Shown one piece after another: positions 33,385 through 44,930 of a DNA stretch of 64,000 nt. The DNA is taken from assembly GCF_964204645.1 (NCBI RefSeq), contig NC_134027.1:13814485-13878484 (forward strand), given 5' to 3'. The notes below the pieces were generated by a model. That model was given only the letters and a program-made list of their open reading frames with translations, was not told where the DNA came from and did no database searches. The DNA is from Tubulanus polymorphus (lineage: Eukaryota; Nemertea; Palaeonemertea; Tubulaniformes; Tubulanidae). A program made the translations under genes and the position numbers. Position 1 is the stretch's first letter. Each line of letters opens with the position of its first letter.

Positions 33385-35712
33385 TTTTGATTTTGTCGCC
33401 CGCGACAATTCATTATTTTGGTTTTATCGCCCACGACAATTCATTACTTTAGTTTTATCGCCAGCGACAATACATTATTTTGGCTTTGTCGCCCGCGACA
33501 ATTCATTATTTTGGTTTTATATTTTGTTTTTGTCGCCCGCGAAATTTTTCTTTTTTGGTTTTGTCGCCCGCGACAATTCAATATTTTGATTTTATCGCCC
33601 GCGACAATTCAATATTTTGGTTTTATCGCCAGTGATAATTCATTATTTTGGTTTTGTCTCCCGCGACAATTCATTATTTTGGTTTTGTCGCCCGCGACAA
33701 TTCACCATTTTTGTTTTATCGCCCGCGACAATTCATTATTTTGGTTTTATCGCCCGCGACAATTCATTATTTTGGTTTTGTCACCCCGACAATTCTTTTT
33801 TTGGTTTTGTCGCCCGCGACAATTCAATATTTTGGTTTTATCACCCGCGACAATTCAATATTTTGGTTTTATCGCCCGCAATAATTCATTATTTTGGTTT
33901 TACAGCCCGCGACAATTCATTATTTTTGTTTCGTCGCCCGAGACAATTCATTATTTTAGTTTTATCGCCCGCGACAATTCATTATTTTGGTTTTATCGCC
34001 CGCGACAATTCAATATTTTGGTTTTGTCGCCCGCGACGATTCACCATTTTGATTTTGTCGCCCGGGACAATTCATTATTTTGGTTTTGTCGCCCTGACGA
34101 TTCTTTTTTTGGTTTTGTCGCCCGCGACAATTCAATATTTTGGTTTTATCACCCGCGACAATTCATTACTTTGGTTTTATCTCCAGCGACAATTCATTAT
34201 TTTGGTTTTGTCTCCCGCGACAATTCTTGTTTTTGGTTTTGACGCCCGCGACAATTCATTATTTTGGTTTTATCGCCCGCGGCAAATCAATATTTTGGTT
34301 TTATCGCCCGCGATAATTCATTATTTAGGTTTTATCGCCCGCGACAATTCAATATTTTGATTTTATCGCCCGCGACAATTCAATATTTTGATTTTATCGC
34401 CCCCGACAATTCAATATTTTGATTTTATCGCCCGCGACAATTCAATATTTTGGTTTTATCGCCCGTGATAATTCATTATTTTGGTTTTGTCTCCCGCGAC
34501 AATTCATTATTTTGGTTTTTTCACCCGCGACAATTCACCATTTTTGTTTTGTCGCCCGCGACAACTCACCATTTTGGTTTTGTCGCCCGCGACAATTCAT
34601 TATTTTGGTTTTATCGCCCGCGACAATTCATTATTTTGGTTTTATCGCCCGCGACAATTCATTATTTTGGTTTTGTCACCCCGACAATTCTTTTTTTGGT
34701 TTTGTCGCCCGCGACAATTCAATATTTTGGTTTTGTCGCCCGCGACAATTCAATATTTTGGTTTTGTCGCCCGCGACAATTCATTATTTTGGTTTTATCA
34801 CCCGCGACAATTCAATATTTTGGTTTTATCGCCCGCGATAATTCATTATTTTGGTTTTACAGCCCGCGACAATTCATTATTTTTGTTTTGTCGCCTGAGA
34901 CAATTCATTATTTTAGTTTTATCGCCCGCGACAATTCATTATTTTGGTTTTATCGCCCGCGACAATTCAATATTTTGGTTTTGTCGGCCGCGACAATTCA
35001 CCATTTTGATTTTGTCGCCTGAACAATTCACCATTTTGGTTTTGTCGCCCGCGACAATTCATTATTTTGGTTTTGTCGCCCCGACAATTCTTTTTTTGGT
35101 TTTGTTGCCCGCGACAATTCATTAGTTTGGTTTTGTCGCCCGCGACAATTCAATATTTTGGTTTTATCACCCACGACAATTCATTACTTTGGTTTTATCA
35201 CCAGCGACAATTCATTATTTTGGTTTTGTCTCCCGCGACAATTCTTGTTTTTGGTTTTGACGCCCGCGACAATTCATTATTTTGGTTTTATCGCCCGCGG
35301 CAAATCAATATTTTGGTTTTATCGCCCGCGATAATTCATTATTTAGGTTTTATCGCCCGCGACAATTCAATATTTTGTTTTTGTCGTCTGCGACAATTCA
35401 TTATTTTGGTTTTGTCGCCCGAGACAATTCATTATTTTGGTTTTATCACCCGCGACAATTCATTATTTTGGTTTGTCGCCCGCGACAATTCATTATTTTC
35501 GTTCTATCGCCCGAGACAATTCATTATTTTGGTTTTATCGCCCGCGACAATTCAATATTTTTGTTTTATCGCCCGCGACAATTCATTAGTTTGGTTTTAT
35601 CGCCCGCAACAATTCATTAGTTTGGTTTTGTCGCCCGCGACAATTCAATATTTTGGTTTTATCACCCGCGGCAATTCATTAGTTTGGTTTTGTCGCCCGC
35701 GACAATTCTTTT
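33385..35712. repeat. 31-bp minisatellite array 1 (element C1)
   Basis: About 75 units of TCGCCCGCGACAATTCATTA plus TTTTGGTTTTA/G. Each unit contains the palindrome TTGTCGC-CC-GCGACAA. Because 31 is not a multiple of 3 and the unit lacks stops, all three forward frames are open and give the same 31-residue periodic string; I do not regard these as genes. Longer-period copies recur, for example offsets of about 830 and 1,020 bp. Confidence 0.95.
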
Positions 35713-36289
35713 TCAGTCCACTTGGGACTTTAGTCCCAGCGGGCTATTGTGTTCACTTTTCGTCCGTCCGTCCGTCCATAGACGGAATCCAATTATTTTG
35801 GGAAGTTTTGAAGACGCTTCAAGGTAATGTCTTGATATTTGCTTTATACATGTATCTAGCCTAGACACATCGTCAGCTCAAAAACTGGCCCTGTCAGATT
35901 CAAGATGGCCGACTGGCAGCCATTGTTGTTTGCCAAAATCAGCACTTTTTAAACATTTTCGAAGGTTTCATGGGGATATTTTGAAGACGCTTTGATCAAT
36001 TACCTTGATCTTTCGTTTATATTTGAATCTACCAAAGGCCCATCAGCATAAGAAAATTGGGTCGATCTGACTCAAGATGGCCGTCCTATGATCTTTTTAG
36101 TGCCCAAAAATGTCAATTTTGGCCAGAATTCTAGGTCCTGTAGCTTCCTACTGGTTTGCCATTTCTCATTGCAACTGCTGATGGGTATTCTTTAGAGAGG
36201 GATGTTTTATACCTGGGACTGGTATTTTTGATCAGCCAATTATGACGCAATTGGCGGCCATTTTGGTGTCATCAGTACTCATTCGTAGG

Positions 36290-37330
36290 TGGGAAAAAGT
36301 TTTTCCACATTAAATTGATACCTGATATTGTGTTACTATATTCAATTGGAAAGTTGTAGCCCATAACGTGTTCTATGATTTTGGTGAGTTTCAAGGTCAT
36401 TGGTTTTAGTATGTGGCCATCAGGGGGCGTTGAATAATACAATAACTTAGTATTGCTATATTATATTTGTACCAAGGCATATTTTGTTACCATGATCAAT
36501 TGCAAAGTTGTATTTCATGACATCGTCTATGATTGTGGTGAGTTTTTAAGGACATTAGTTATTCCATATAGTCACCAGGGGGCGTTGAATAGTAGAAAAG
36601 CTTAGTTTTTCCTTATTAGATTGGTACCTAGGCATAGTTTGTTACCATGATCCATTGCAAAGTTGTAGATCATGACATCGTCTATGATTGTGGTGAGTTT
36701 TTAAGGACATTAGTTATTCCATATAGTCACCAGGGGGCGTTGAATAGTAGAATGGCTTAGTATTTCCTTATTAGATTGGTACCTAGGCATATTTTGTTAC
36801 TATGATCAATTGCAAAGTTGTATTTCATGACATGTACTACGATTGTGGTGAGATAAATGAAGAAATCCCACACTTCGAATTTGAAATTATACTATCAAAT
36901 TTATTATTACGAAACCACAACGTTTCGGCTGTCGACTAACAGCCATCATCATCATCATTCCACCTGATGATGGCTGTTAGTCAACAGCCGAAACGTTGTG
37001 GTTTCGTAATAATAAATTTGATAGTATAATTTCAAATTCGAAGTGTGGGATTTCTTCATTTATCTACAGTTTACACGGATTATAGTGTTTATTCGACAAC
37101 TAACTGATTGTGGTGAGTTTTAAGGTCATTGGGTTTTGCATATGGTCAACAGGGGCGTTGAATATTAGAATAACTTAGTATTTCCATATTAAATTGGTAA
37201 CGAGGCATATTTTGTTATCACAATCAATTACAAAATCATAGCTGCTCACATGTTCTAGGATTGTGGTGGGTTTCAAGGTCATTGGTTTTTGTATCTGGTC
37301 ACTAGAGGGCGTTATGTATTGAAATTGTTA
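36290..37330. repeat. ~153-bp tandem repeats in insert D, split by a foldback
   Basis: Units share 'CACCAGGGGGCGTTGAATAG' and 'GATTGTGGTGAGTTTTAAGG'. Starts near 36422, 36574 and 36731 give the period. Two more degenerate units follow the foldback at 37106-37330. Confidence 0.8.
36853..37105. mobile_element. PLE-type foldback with hammerhead-like core
   Basis: A 253-bp insertion flanked by a 12-bp duplication GATTGTGGTGAG (36841-36852, 37106-37117). It is almost a perfect palindrome of ~105-bp arms centred at about 36958, with a short tail. The plus-strand half reads CTGATGA, a 7-bp stem (GGCTGTT/AACAGCC) and GAAAC, the conserved core of hammerhead ribozymes found in Penelope-like elements. 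A convincing stem I was not found. Confidence 0.65.
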
Positions 37331-37387
37331 GATTGTTGAGCATTCGAAACCACTTCACAAGTGAGCATGGTGTCCCTGGACCCCTAG

Positions 37388-37690
37388 TTTGGTTTTGTCT
37401 CCCGCGACAATTCATTATTCTGGTTTTGTCGCACGCAACAATTCAATATTTTGTTTTTGTCGTCCGCGACAATTCATTATTTTGGTTTTATCGCCGCGAC
37501 AATTCAATATTTTGGTTTTAACGCCCGCGACAATTCATTATTGTTGTTTTATCGCCCGCGACAATTCATTATTTTGGTTTTATCGCCCGCAACAATTCAT
37601 TATTTTTGTTTTGTCGCCCGTGACATTTCAATATTTTGGTTTTGTCACCCGCGAAAATTCATAATTTTGGTTTTGTCCCCCGTGGTTTTG
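37388..37690. repeat. 31-bp minisatellite array 1, continued after insert D
   Basis: About ten more units of the same minisatellite, ending at 'TTTTGTCCCCCGTGGTTTTG'. The C2 array ends with the same transition. Confidence 0.9.
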
Positions 37691-37699
37691 TCGGAACAT

Positions 37700-38022
37700 T
37701 AATTTTTTTGGTCGAACAGTGTGTTAAGGTCGTTTTGGAAATTTACTCGGTCTGGATTACTGTGTATGTCATTTGTCAGGACATTAAACAGAAGACGACT
37801 TAGGATACTACCTTGCGTGACTCCACTAGTTAGACCGTCTCATTCCAAGATGAGGCGTTCCGTTGATTTCGGTTACAAGTTTCCGTTCAGAGATAACTGC
37901 TGAGCCATTTTAACGACCTATCATTGATACTGTTTCCTAATAGCCTTTTTAGTAATGGCTGATGTTGAGCCTTATCAAATTCTTTGTTGAAATCCTCCGT
38001 TGAACAGGATTCTAAGACTGTG
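37700..38022 (-). pseudogene. Reverse-transcriptase fragment in C1
   Basis: Same sequence as 42775-43105 but slightly shorter and more decayed. On the minus strand the recognisable non-LTR RT text includes a 'VTQGSILS' block. Stops interrupt every frame. Confidence 0.65.
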
Positions 38023-38080
38023 CAGAAAACCCGTTATCGCTGCTTTGCAGCTATATTTATTATTATTATTATTATTTTTT
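38023..38080 (+). repeat. Hairpin + ATT-tail motif, copy 4 (C1/C2 junction)
   Basis: GCAGAAAACCCGTTATCGCT, GCTTTGCAGC, TATATTT(ATT)n. It marks the exact junction where C1 ends and C2 begins. Confidence 0.7.
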
Positions 38081-39110
38081 TCCACACATTTTTTGTCAAC
38101 AGTACAAAGGCTTTTTTACATTACCGCTGTTGCCGATACAATCCGTTTGATATCATCCAGCTCACTTCGATCTACAAATACTCCGTGCAAATTTTGAAGA
38201 ATCAACGTTACAAAAGCACTGTCGGGCCGTAAACATCGAAAATTGAGCCCCATTCAAAGAGCCGACATGTTTTTCTAAGTCGTCTTTCCGAAATCTACCG
38301 CACGTTTCTTGTCACATCGATTATCAATTCAAGCATAAATTAACAAATTTATTACCCAAAGATTGCACATTCTGTCGCGGTTTTTAAAAACTAATTTTAA
38401 CAGTAACCCATTTTCCTCATCAAATTATAATACCAATACACAGGAAATTTACTACTTTAGATTTTAAAAGCACTGTCGAGCCGTAAACATCGACAAATCG
38501 ACGTGTGTCACTACATCGTCGTTCCGGGAATCAGCTGCGAGTTTCTCCTCATTCTGAGAATCAAATCGAGTACAAATTAATTTATTACTACCAGTGATTT
38601 GGCTGCGGGCGTCAAGCAGTTAATTTAGCAATACCTATTTTTCTTTACCAAATTTACCGTGTTTTTACTAAGATAAATCATAAGTGTACCGGGGAGTCGT
38701 AGGCCTAAACTAAACACGCCGAAGAGATATAGCGGAGAAAAGCTGTTATGTCGACGAGGTATCAAAATAAAAGAATATATTACTTTATTCGGCCGCGGGC
38801 CTCTATATCAATACCATCAATACTCTATATTTCCTACAGTACATACCGATCATTGTCAAATGCACAAGGTATTTACTAAATACAAGTATATAACACACTC
38901 CTATCCGTATGCTGGACTCACACTTGACATTCGGAGTAAGCGTTCGCTGTGGGGGAAAGGAGATCGTTCGCTGTGTCGCTTGAAGTGTTTATCGAGTTTT
39001 ACGCGACCTTAAAGCATTTGTATGGTGGCTGATAAGATTAAAAAACACGAATATGCAAATGAGGGCGACATTACGACAAAACGACAAAACTAAAATAACG
39101 CGAGAAAACA

Positions 39111-42100
39111 ATGATTTTGATTTTGTCGCGCGCGACAATTCATTATTTTGGTTTTATCGCCCACGACAATTCATTACTTTGGTTTTATCGCCAGCGACAA
39201 TGCATTATTTTGGTTTTGTCGCCCTCGACAATTCTTCTTTTGGGTTTTGTCGCCCGCGACAATTCATTATTTTGGTTTTATATTTTGTTTTTGTCGCCCG
39301 CGACAATTTTCTTTTTATCGCCCACGACAATTCATTACTTTGGTTTTATCGCCAGCGACAATGCATTATTTTGGTTTTGTTGCCCGCGACAATTCATTAT
39401 TTTGGTTTTATCGCCCGCGATAATTCATTATTTTGGTTTTGTCGTCTGAGAAAATTCATTATTTTGGTTTTATCGCCCGCGACAATTCATTATTACGGTT
39501 TTGTCGCCCGCGACAATTCACCATTTTGGTTTTGTCGCCCGCGACAATTCACCATTTTGGTTTTGTCGCCCGCGACAATTCATTATTTTGGTTTTATCGC
39601 CCGCGACAATTCATTATTACGATTTTATCTCCCGCGACAATTCATTATTTTGGTTTTGTCGCCCGCGACAATTCACCATTTTGGTTTTGTCGCCCGCGAC
39701 AATTCATTATTTTGGTTTTATCACTCGCGACAATTCATTATTTTGGTTTTATCACCCGCGACAATTCATTATTTTGGTTTTGTCGCCCGCGACAATTCAT
39801 TATTTTGGTTTTGTCGCCCGCGAAAATTCACCATTTTGGTTTTGTCGCCCGCGACAATTCATTATTTTGGTTTTATCGCCCGCGACAATTCATTATTACG
39901 GTTTTATCGCCCGCGACAATTCATTATTTTGGTTTTGTCGCCCGCGACAATTCACCATTTTGGTTTTGTCGCCCGCGACAATTCATTATTTTGGTTTTAT
40001 CACTCGCGACAATTCATTATTTTGGTTTTATCGCCCGCGACAATTCTTTTTTTGTCATTAGTTTGGTTTTGTCGCCCGCGACAATTCAATAATTTGGTTT
40101 TGTCGCCCGCGACAATTCATTATTTTGGTTTTATCGCCCGCGACAATTCATTATTTTGGTTTTGTCGCCCGCGACAATTCATTATTTTGGTTTTGTCGCC
40201 CGCGACAATTCACCATTTTGGTTTTGTCGCCCGCGACAATTCATTATTTTGGTTTTATCGCTCGCGACAATTCATTATTTTGGTTTTATCGCCCCGAAAA
40301 TTCTTTTTTTGGTTTTGTCGCCCGCGAAAATTCATTAGTTTGGTTTTATCGCCCGCGATAATTCATTATTTTGGTTTTGTCGCCCGAGACAATTCATTAT
40401 TTTAGTTTTATCGCCCGCGACAATTCATTATTTTGGTTTTATCGCCCGCGACAATTCATTATTTTGGTTTTGTCGCCCGCGAAAATTCAATATTTTGTTT
40501 TTGTCGCCCGCTACAATTTTCTTTTTTGGTTTTGTCGCCCGCGACAATTCAATACTTTGGTTTTATCGCCTGTGACAATTCAATATTTTGGTTTTATCAC
40601 CCGCGATAATTCATTATTTTGGTTATATCGCCCGCTAAAATTCATTATTACGGTTTTGTCGCCCGCCACAATTCTTTTTTTGGTTTTGTCGCCCGCGACA
40701 ATTCAAAATTTTGGTTTTGTCGCCCACGACAATTCAATATTTTGGTTTTATCGCCCGCGACAATTCATTATTTTGGTTTTATCGCCCGCGACAATTCAAT
40801 ATTTTGGTTTTATCGCCCACGATAATTCATTATTTTGGTTTTATCGCCCGTGACAATTCATTATTTTGGTTTTATCGCCCGCGATAATTCATTATTTTGG
40901 TTTTGTCGCCTGAGACAATTCATTATTTTAGTTTTATCGCCCGCGACAATTCATTATTTTGGTTTTGTCGCCCGCGAAAATTCAATATTTTGTTTTTGTC
41001 GCCCGCTACAATTTTCTTTTTTGGTTTTGTCGCCCGCGACAATTCAATACTTTGGTTTTATCGCCTGTGACAATTCAATATTTTGGTTTTATCACCCGCG
41101 ATAATTCATTATTTTGGTTATATCGCCCGCTAAAATTCATTATTACGGTTTTGTCGCCCGCCACAATTCTTTTTTTGGTTTTGTCGCCCGCGACAATTCA
41201 ATATTTTGGTTTTGTCGCCCACGACAATTCAATATTTTGGTTTTATCGCCCGCGACAATTCATTATTTTGGTTTTATCGCCCGCGACAATTCAATATTTT
41301 GGTTTTATCGCCCACGATAATTCATTATTTTGGTTTTATCGCCCGCGACAATTCATTATTTTGGTTTTGTCACCCGCGACAATTCTTCTTTTTGGTTTTG
41401 TCGCCCGCGACAATTCATTATTTTGGTTTTATATTTTGTATTTGTCGCCCGCGACAATTTTCTTTTTTGGTTTTATCGCCGGCGACAATTCAATATTTTG
41501 CTTTTATCGCCCTCGATAATTCATTATTTTGGTTTTGTCGCCTGAGACAATTCATTATTTTGATTTTATCGCCCGCTAAAATTCATTATTACGGTTTTAT
41601 CGCCCGTGACAATTCATGAGTTTGGTTTTGTCGCCCGCGACAATTCAATATTTTGGTTTTATCGCCTGCGACAATTCAATATTTTGGTTTTATCGCCAGC
41701 GATAATTCATTATTTTGGTTTTATCGCCCGCTGAAATTCATTATTACGGTTTTATCGCCCGCGACAATTCATTATTTTGGTTTTATCGCCCGCGACAATT
41801 CAATATTTTGGTTTTATCGCCCGTGATAATTCATTATTTTGGTTTTGTCGCCCGCGACGATTCATTATTTTGGTTTTATCGCCCGCGACAATTCAATATT
41901 TTGGTTTTATCGCCCGTGATAATTCATTATTTTGGTTTTATCTCAGCGACAATTCATTATTTTGGTTTTATCGCCCGAGACAATTCATTATTTTGGTTTT
42001 ATCGCCCGCTAAAATTCATTATTACTTTTTTATTGCCCGCGACAATTCATTATTTTGGTTTTGTCGCCTGAGACAATTCATTATTTTGATTTTATCGCCC

Positions 42101-42755
42101 GCTTAAATTCATTATTACGGTTTTATCGCCTGCGACAATTCTTTTTTTGGTTTTGTCGCCCGGGACAATTCTTTTTTTGGTTTTGTCGCCCGCGACAATT
42201 CATTATTTTGGTTTTGTCGCCCGCGACAATTCTTCTTTTTGGTTTTGTCGCCCACGACAATTCATTATTTTGGTTTTATATTTTGTTTTTGTTGCCCGCG
42301 ACAAATATTTTGGTTTTATCGCCTGCGACAATTCAATATTTTGGTTTTATCACCCGCGATAATTTATTATTTTGGTTTTGTCGCCTGAGACAATTCATTA
42401 TTTTAGTTTTATCGCCCGCTAAAATTCATTATTACGGTTTTATCGCCTGCGACAATTCATTATTTTGGTTTTGTCGCCCGCTACAATTCTTTTTTTGGTT
42501 TTGTCGCCCGCGACAATTCAATATTTCGGTTTTGTCGCCCGCGACAATTCATTATTTTGGTTTTATCGCCCGCGACAATTCAATATTTTGGTTTTATCGC
42601 CCACGATAATTCATTATTTTGGTTTTGTCGCCTGAGACAATTCATTATTTTGGTTTTGTCGCCCGCGACAATTCATTATTTTGGTTTTGTCGCCCGTGAC
42701 AATTCAATATTTTGGTTTTGTCACCCGCGACAATTCATTATTTGGTTTTGTCCCC
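39111..42755. repeat. 31-bp minisatellite array 2 (element C2)
   Basis: About 117 units of the array-1 minisatellite. A higher-order repeat is clear: 40475-40960 and 40970-41455 are nearly identical with a 495-bp offset, about 16 units less one base. The three forward frames are open over long distances with a 31-residue period ('PATIHYFGFVARDNSLFWF' and frame variants), an arithmetic consequence of the unit length. Confidence 0.95.
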
Positions 42756-42774
42756 GTGGTTTTGTCGGAACATT

Positions 42775-43105
42775 AAGTTTTTTGGTCGAACAGTGTGTTA
42801 AGGTCGTTTTGGAAATTTACTCGGTCTGGTATATTTTGGATTACTGTGTATGTCATTTGTCAGGACATTAAACAGAAGACGACTTAGGATACTACCTTGC
42901 GTGACTCCACTAGTTAGACCGTCTCATTCCAAGATGAGGCGTTCCGTTGATTTCGGTTACAAGTTTCCGTTCAGAGATAACTGCTGAGCCGTTTGGGCGA
43001 CCTATCATTGATACTGTTTCCTAATAGCCTCTTTAGTAATGGCTGATGTTGAGCCTTATCAAATGCTTTGTTGAAATCCACCGTTGAACAGGATTCTAAG
43101 ACTGT
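42775..43105 (-). pseudogene. Non-LTR reverse-transcriptase fragment in C2
   Basis: Minus-strand translation in shifting frames gives 'VDFNKAFDKAQHQPLLKRL' (RT motif with the first catalytic Asp), then 'LSSYL', and in another frame 'GVTQGSILSRLLFNVLTND'. These match the order of RT blocks in CR1/Jockey-like LINEs. The YADD block and everything downstream are missing; the minisatellite begins there. The origin appears different from the LINE at 0.6-4 kb. Confidence 0.75.
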
Positions 43106-43146
43106 GCAGAAAACCCGTTATCGCTGCTTTGTAGCTATATTTATTT
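43106..43146 (+). repeat. Hairpin + ATT-tail motif, copy 5 (C2/P2 junction)
   Basis: GCAGAAAACCCGTTATCGCT, GCTTTGTAGC, TATATTTATT. Polinton P2 coding DNA resumes immediately after. TTATT on both sides of the 22.5-kb block may be the target duplication. Confidence 0.65.
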
Positions 43147-44930
43147 TCTGATATTCACTTAAATAACTATTATCTACGGTTATATGTTCTGGGCAATATG
43201 GTAAATTTCTAGATTTAAATTTTATTCCATCGGGATATTCTAAATCAACTACAAAGAAATAACCAATTGGAGCATCATCTTTAAAACCCATAATTGCACT
43301 TTCCCAATCGGTTTTATCATCATCTCTTACTTCTGATAATATAAAATTGTTGAACGGTTGATATTGCATCATTGCCCAACCATGCCCAACCATAAATCAT
43401 TTGCGTCAATATATAATATTTATATTCATCATTTGCTTTAAAATGTTTATCTCCCATAACTCCACTTATTCCAACTCTAATTGATTTTTCAAACAATAAA
43501 ACCATATCTGGTTCTTTTCATAAATCTAATTATACATTTGTATATTTCAAACCACATTGCCAGGTTAAACCAGGACTTGAATAACAGTAACAAGGATCAA
43601 CATTAAAATTATTTAAATTAACTTCTCTAAATCTTTCAAATATATCAGCCAATATCATAACATCTGATTTTAAGTATAAATCTACTAATTCACCATGATT
43701 TTTTATCTTGAAATTATTCCAAATATTTAATGTTTTGTTAAAAACTCCATCTTTCACGGACTAATTTTTTAATCGATCGTAAAATTGTTCTTTTAATAAT
43801 TCTGTTACATTAAAATCATCATGTGTTTTATGAAATGAATAAGGAATTGCACCTTCATATCTCAATAATTCAAAATCTTGTTCATTTGGATAATAATGTC
43901 GCGTTATTATCGAATCATTATCAACTAAACTTTTTGTTAAATCATCTAATGAACTTGCTAAAAATCTATAAGAATCTAAAAATCTCAAACAACCAAATTG
44001 AAATGAAATGTAATTTTCAGATGTTTTAGCTAATAGTTTGAAATAATATTTTCTTACATTTGCGTCATTTATAGCATTATATTCTTCTATTTCTTGATTA
44101 ATTACGCCTAATTTTCCTGATAATAGTTTAATAAATAGGTGAGAATATCCTGATAAATCCTGAAATAATATTGGTACGAAATTAACTTTTTTAGCCTGTA
44201 AATTACAATCTTCATGAACAGATCTACGATATTTTGAATTTAAATGATCATGATCTTTAACTTTTTTATCAAATGAATAAAAACGCTTTTCACAATAACA
44301 ATGAGTTGCATAATCGAAATCGATTTTATCTTCTTTTGTCATAACTATTCTTTTATTTTTGTTTAATAATTGTGCAAAATCATTTTCTAATTCTATAATT
44401 TTATTACAAAATTCATTTACTACATCTTCACCTATAAAAGAAATATATTGACTCTCATATAATTCGATTTTATATAAATTCCGTATGCAGCAGCTCTTTG
44501 ATGAACTTTTTTAATTGTATTTATAATTGGTGGATCTTGAATTGTATCTTCATTTAGTTCATTTCCTTTATCAATAGATTTTAAAAATTGCTTTTTAATG
44601 TATATTTCTTTTCTATCTTGATGAGTTAATTCTTTATTTAATGATTGAAAATCCCCATAAATTACAAATGGAACTATATTTGTAATGGAACTATATTTTC
44701 AAATTTATAATTAGTAAATTTCAATTTATAATCTTTTTCTGTTGGCATTATCAATTTACAAAATCTGTATTATCGCATAATTCTTTTAATAATCTCTGTC
44801 ATAAATTTAGATAAAGATTTTCTACACAAATAAATTATTATGGTGGTCACTTTCTGTTCTAAAAAATAATTCTATTTGTTTTTACCACATAATATGTTCA
44901 TTTTCATCTTTTTTTGTAATATAATAAATG
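43147..44930 (-). pseudogene. Polinton P2 polymerase B, central piece
   Basis: Minus-strand homologue of P1 14160-15840. It has the exonuclease segment 'GDFQS' near 44650, 'FQDLSGYSHLF' near 44150, and an exonuclease-III-like 'LRFLDSYRFLASSLDDL' near 43970 that P1 has lost. The motif-A region near 43400 is scrambled by frameshifts. Several stops and shifts separate short frames. The left edge is the C2 junction; the right edge is insert E. Confidence 0.85.

Larger units (their letters stand above)
35713..37387. mobile_element. Insert D inside minisatellite array 1
   Basis: The minisatellite stops at 35712 and restarts at 37388; the C2 array has no such gap. D opens with CAGTCCACTTGGGACTTTAG, includes 'CGTCCGTCCGTCCGTCC' and 'CAAGATGGCC' phrases, and is rich in ~153-bp tandem repeats. 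No gene was found. The ends carry no obvious inverted repeat. Confidence 0.65.
33170..38022. mobile_element. Element C, copy 1 (C1), right part
   Basis: Continues C1 after element A. A ~215-bp unique segment (33170-33385) matches 38885-39110 of C2. It is followed by the 31-bp minisatellite, insert D, more minisatellite, and a reverse-transcriptase fragment ending at the hairpin/ATT motif (38023). Confidence 0.8.
38081..43105. mobile_element. Element C, copy 2 (C2), uninterrupted
   Basis: Head-to-tail neighbour of C1 and almost identical where comparable. The order is: ~810-bp unique region, ~215-bp segment (38885-39110), 3.65-kb minisatellite, ~330-bp RT fragment, hairpin/ATT motif. It preserves the empty site of element A at 38889-38895. 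Together C1 and C2 sit inside the P2 polymerase gene. Confidence 0.8.

Noticed and set aside
33385-35712. Possible CRISPR-like array of evenly spaced repeats
   Set aside because: There are no unique spacers: the whole unit is repeated. The context is eukaryotic, so it is a minisatellite.
33418-42871. Many long overlapping plus-strand frames (up to 450 codons) with repeats such as 'FWFCRPRQFIILVLSPATI'
   Set aside because: They exist in all three frames because a 31-bp stop-free minisatellite is read through. No start context, domain or selection signal supports translation.
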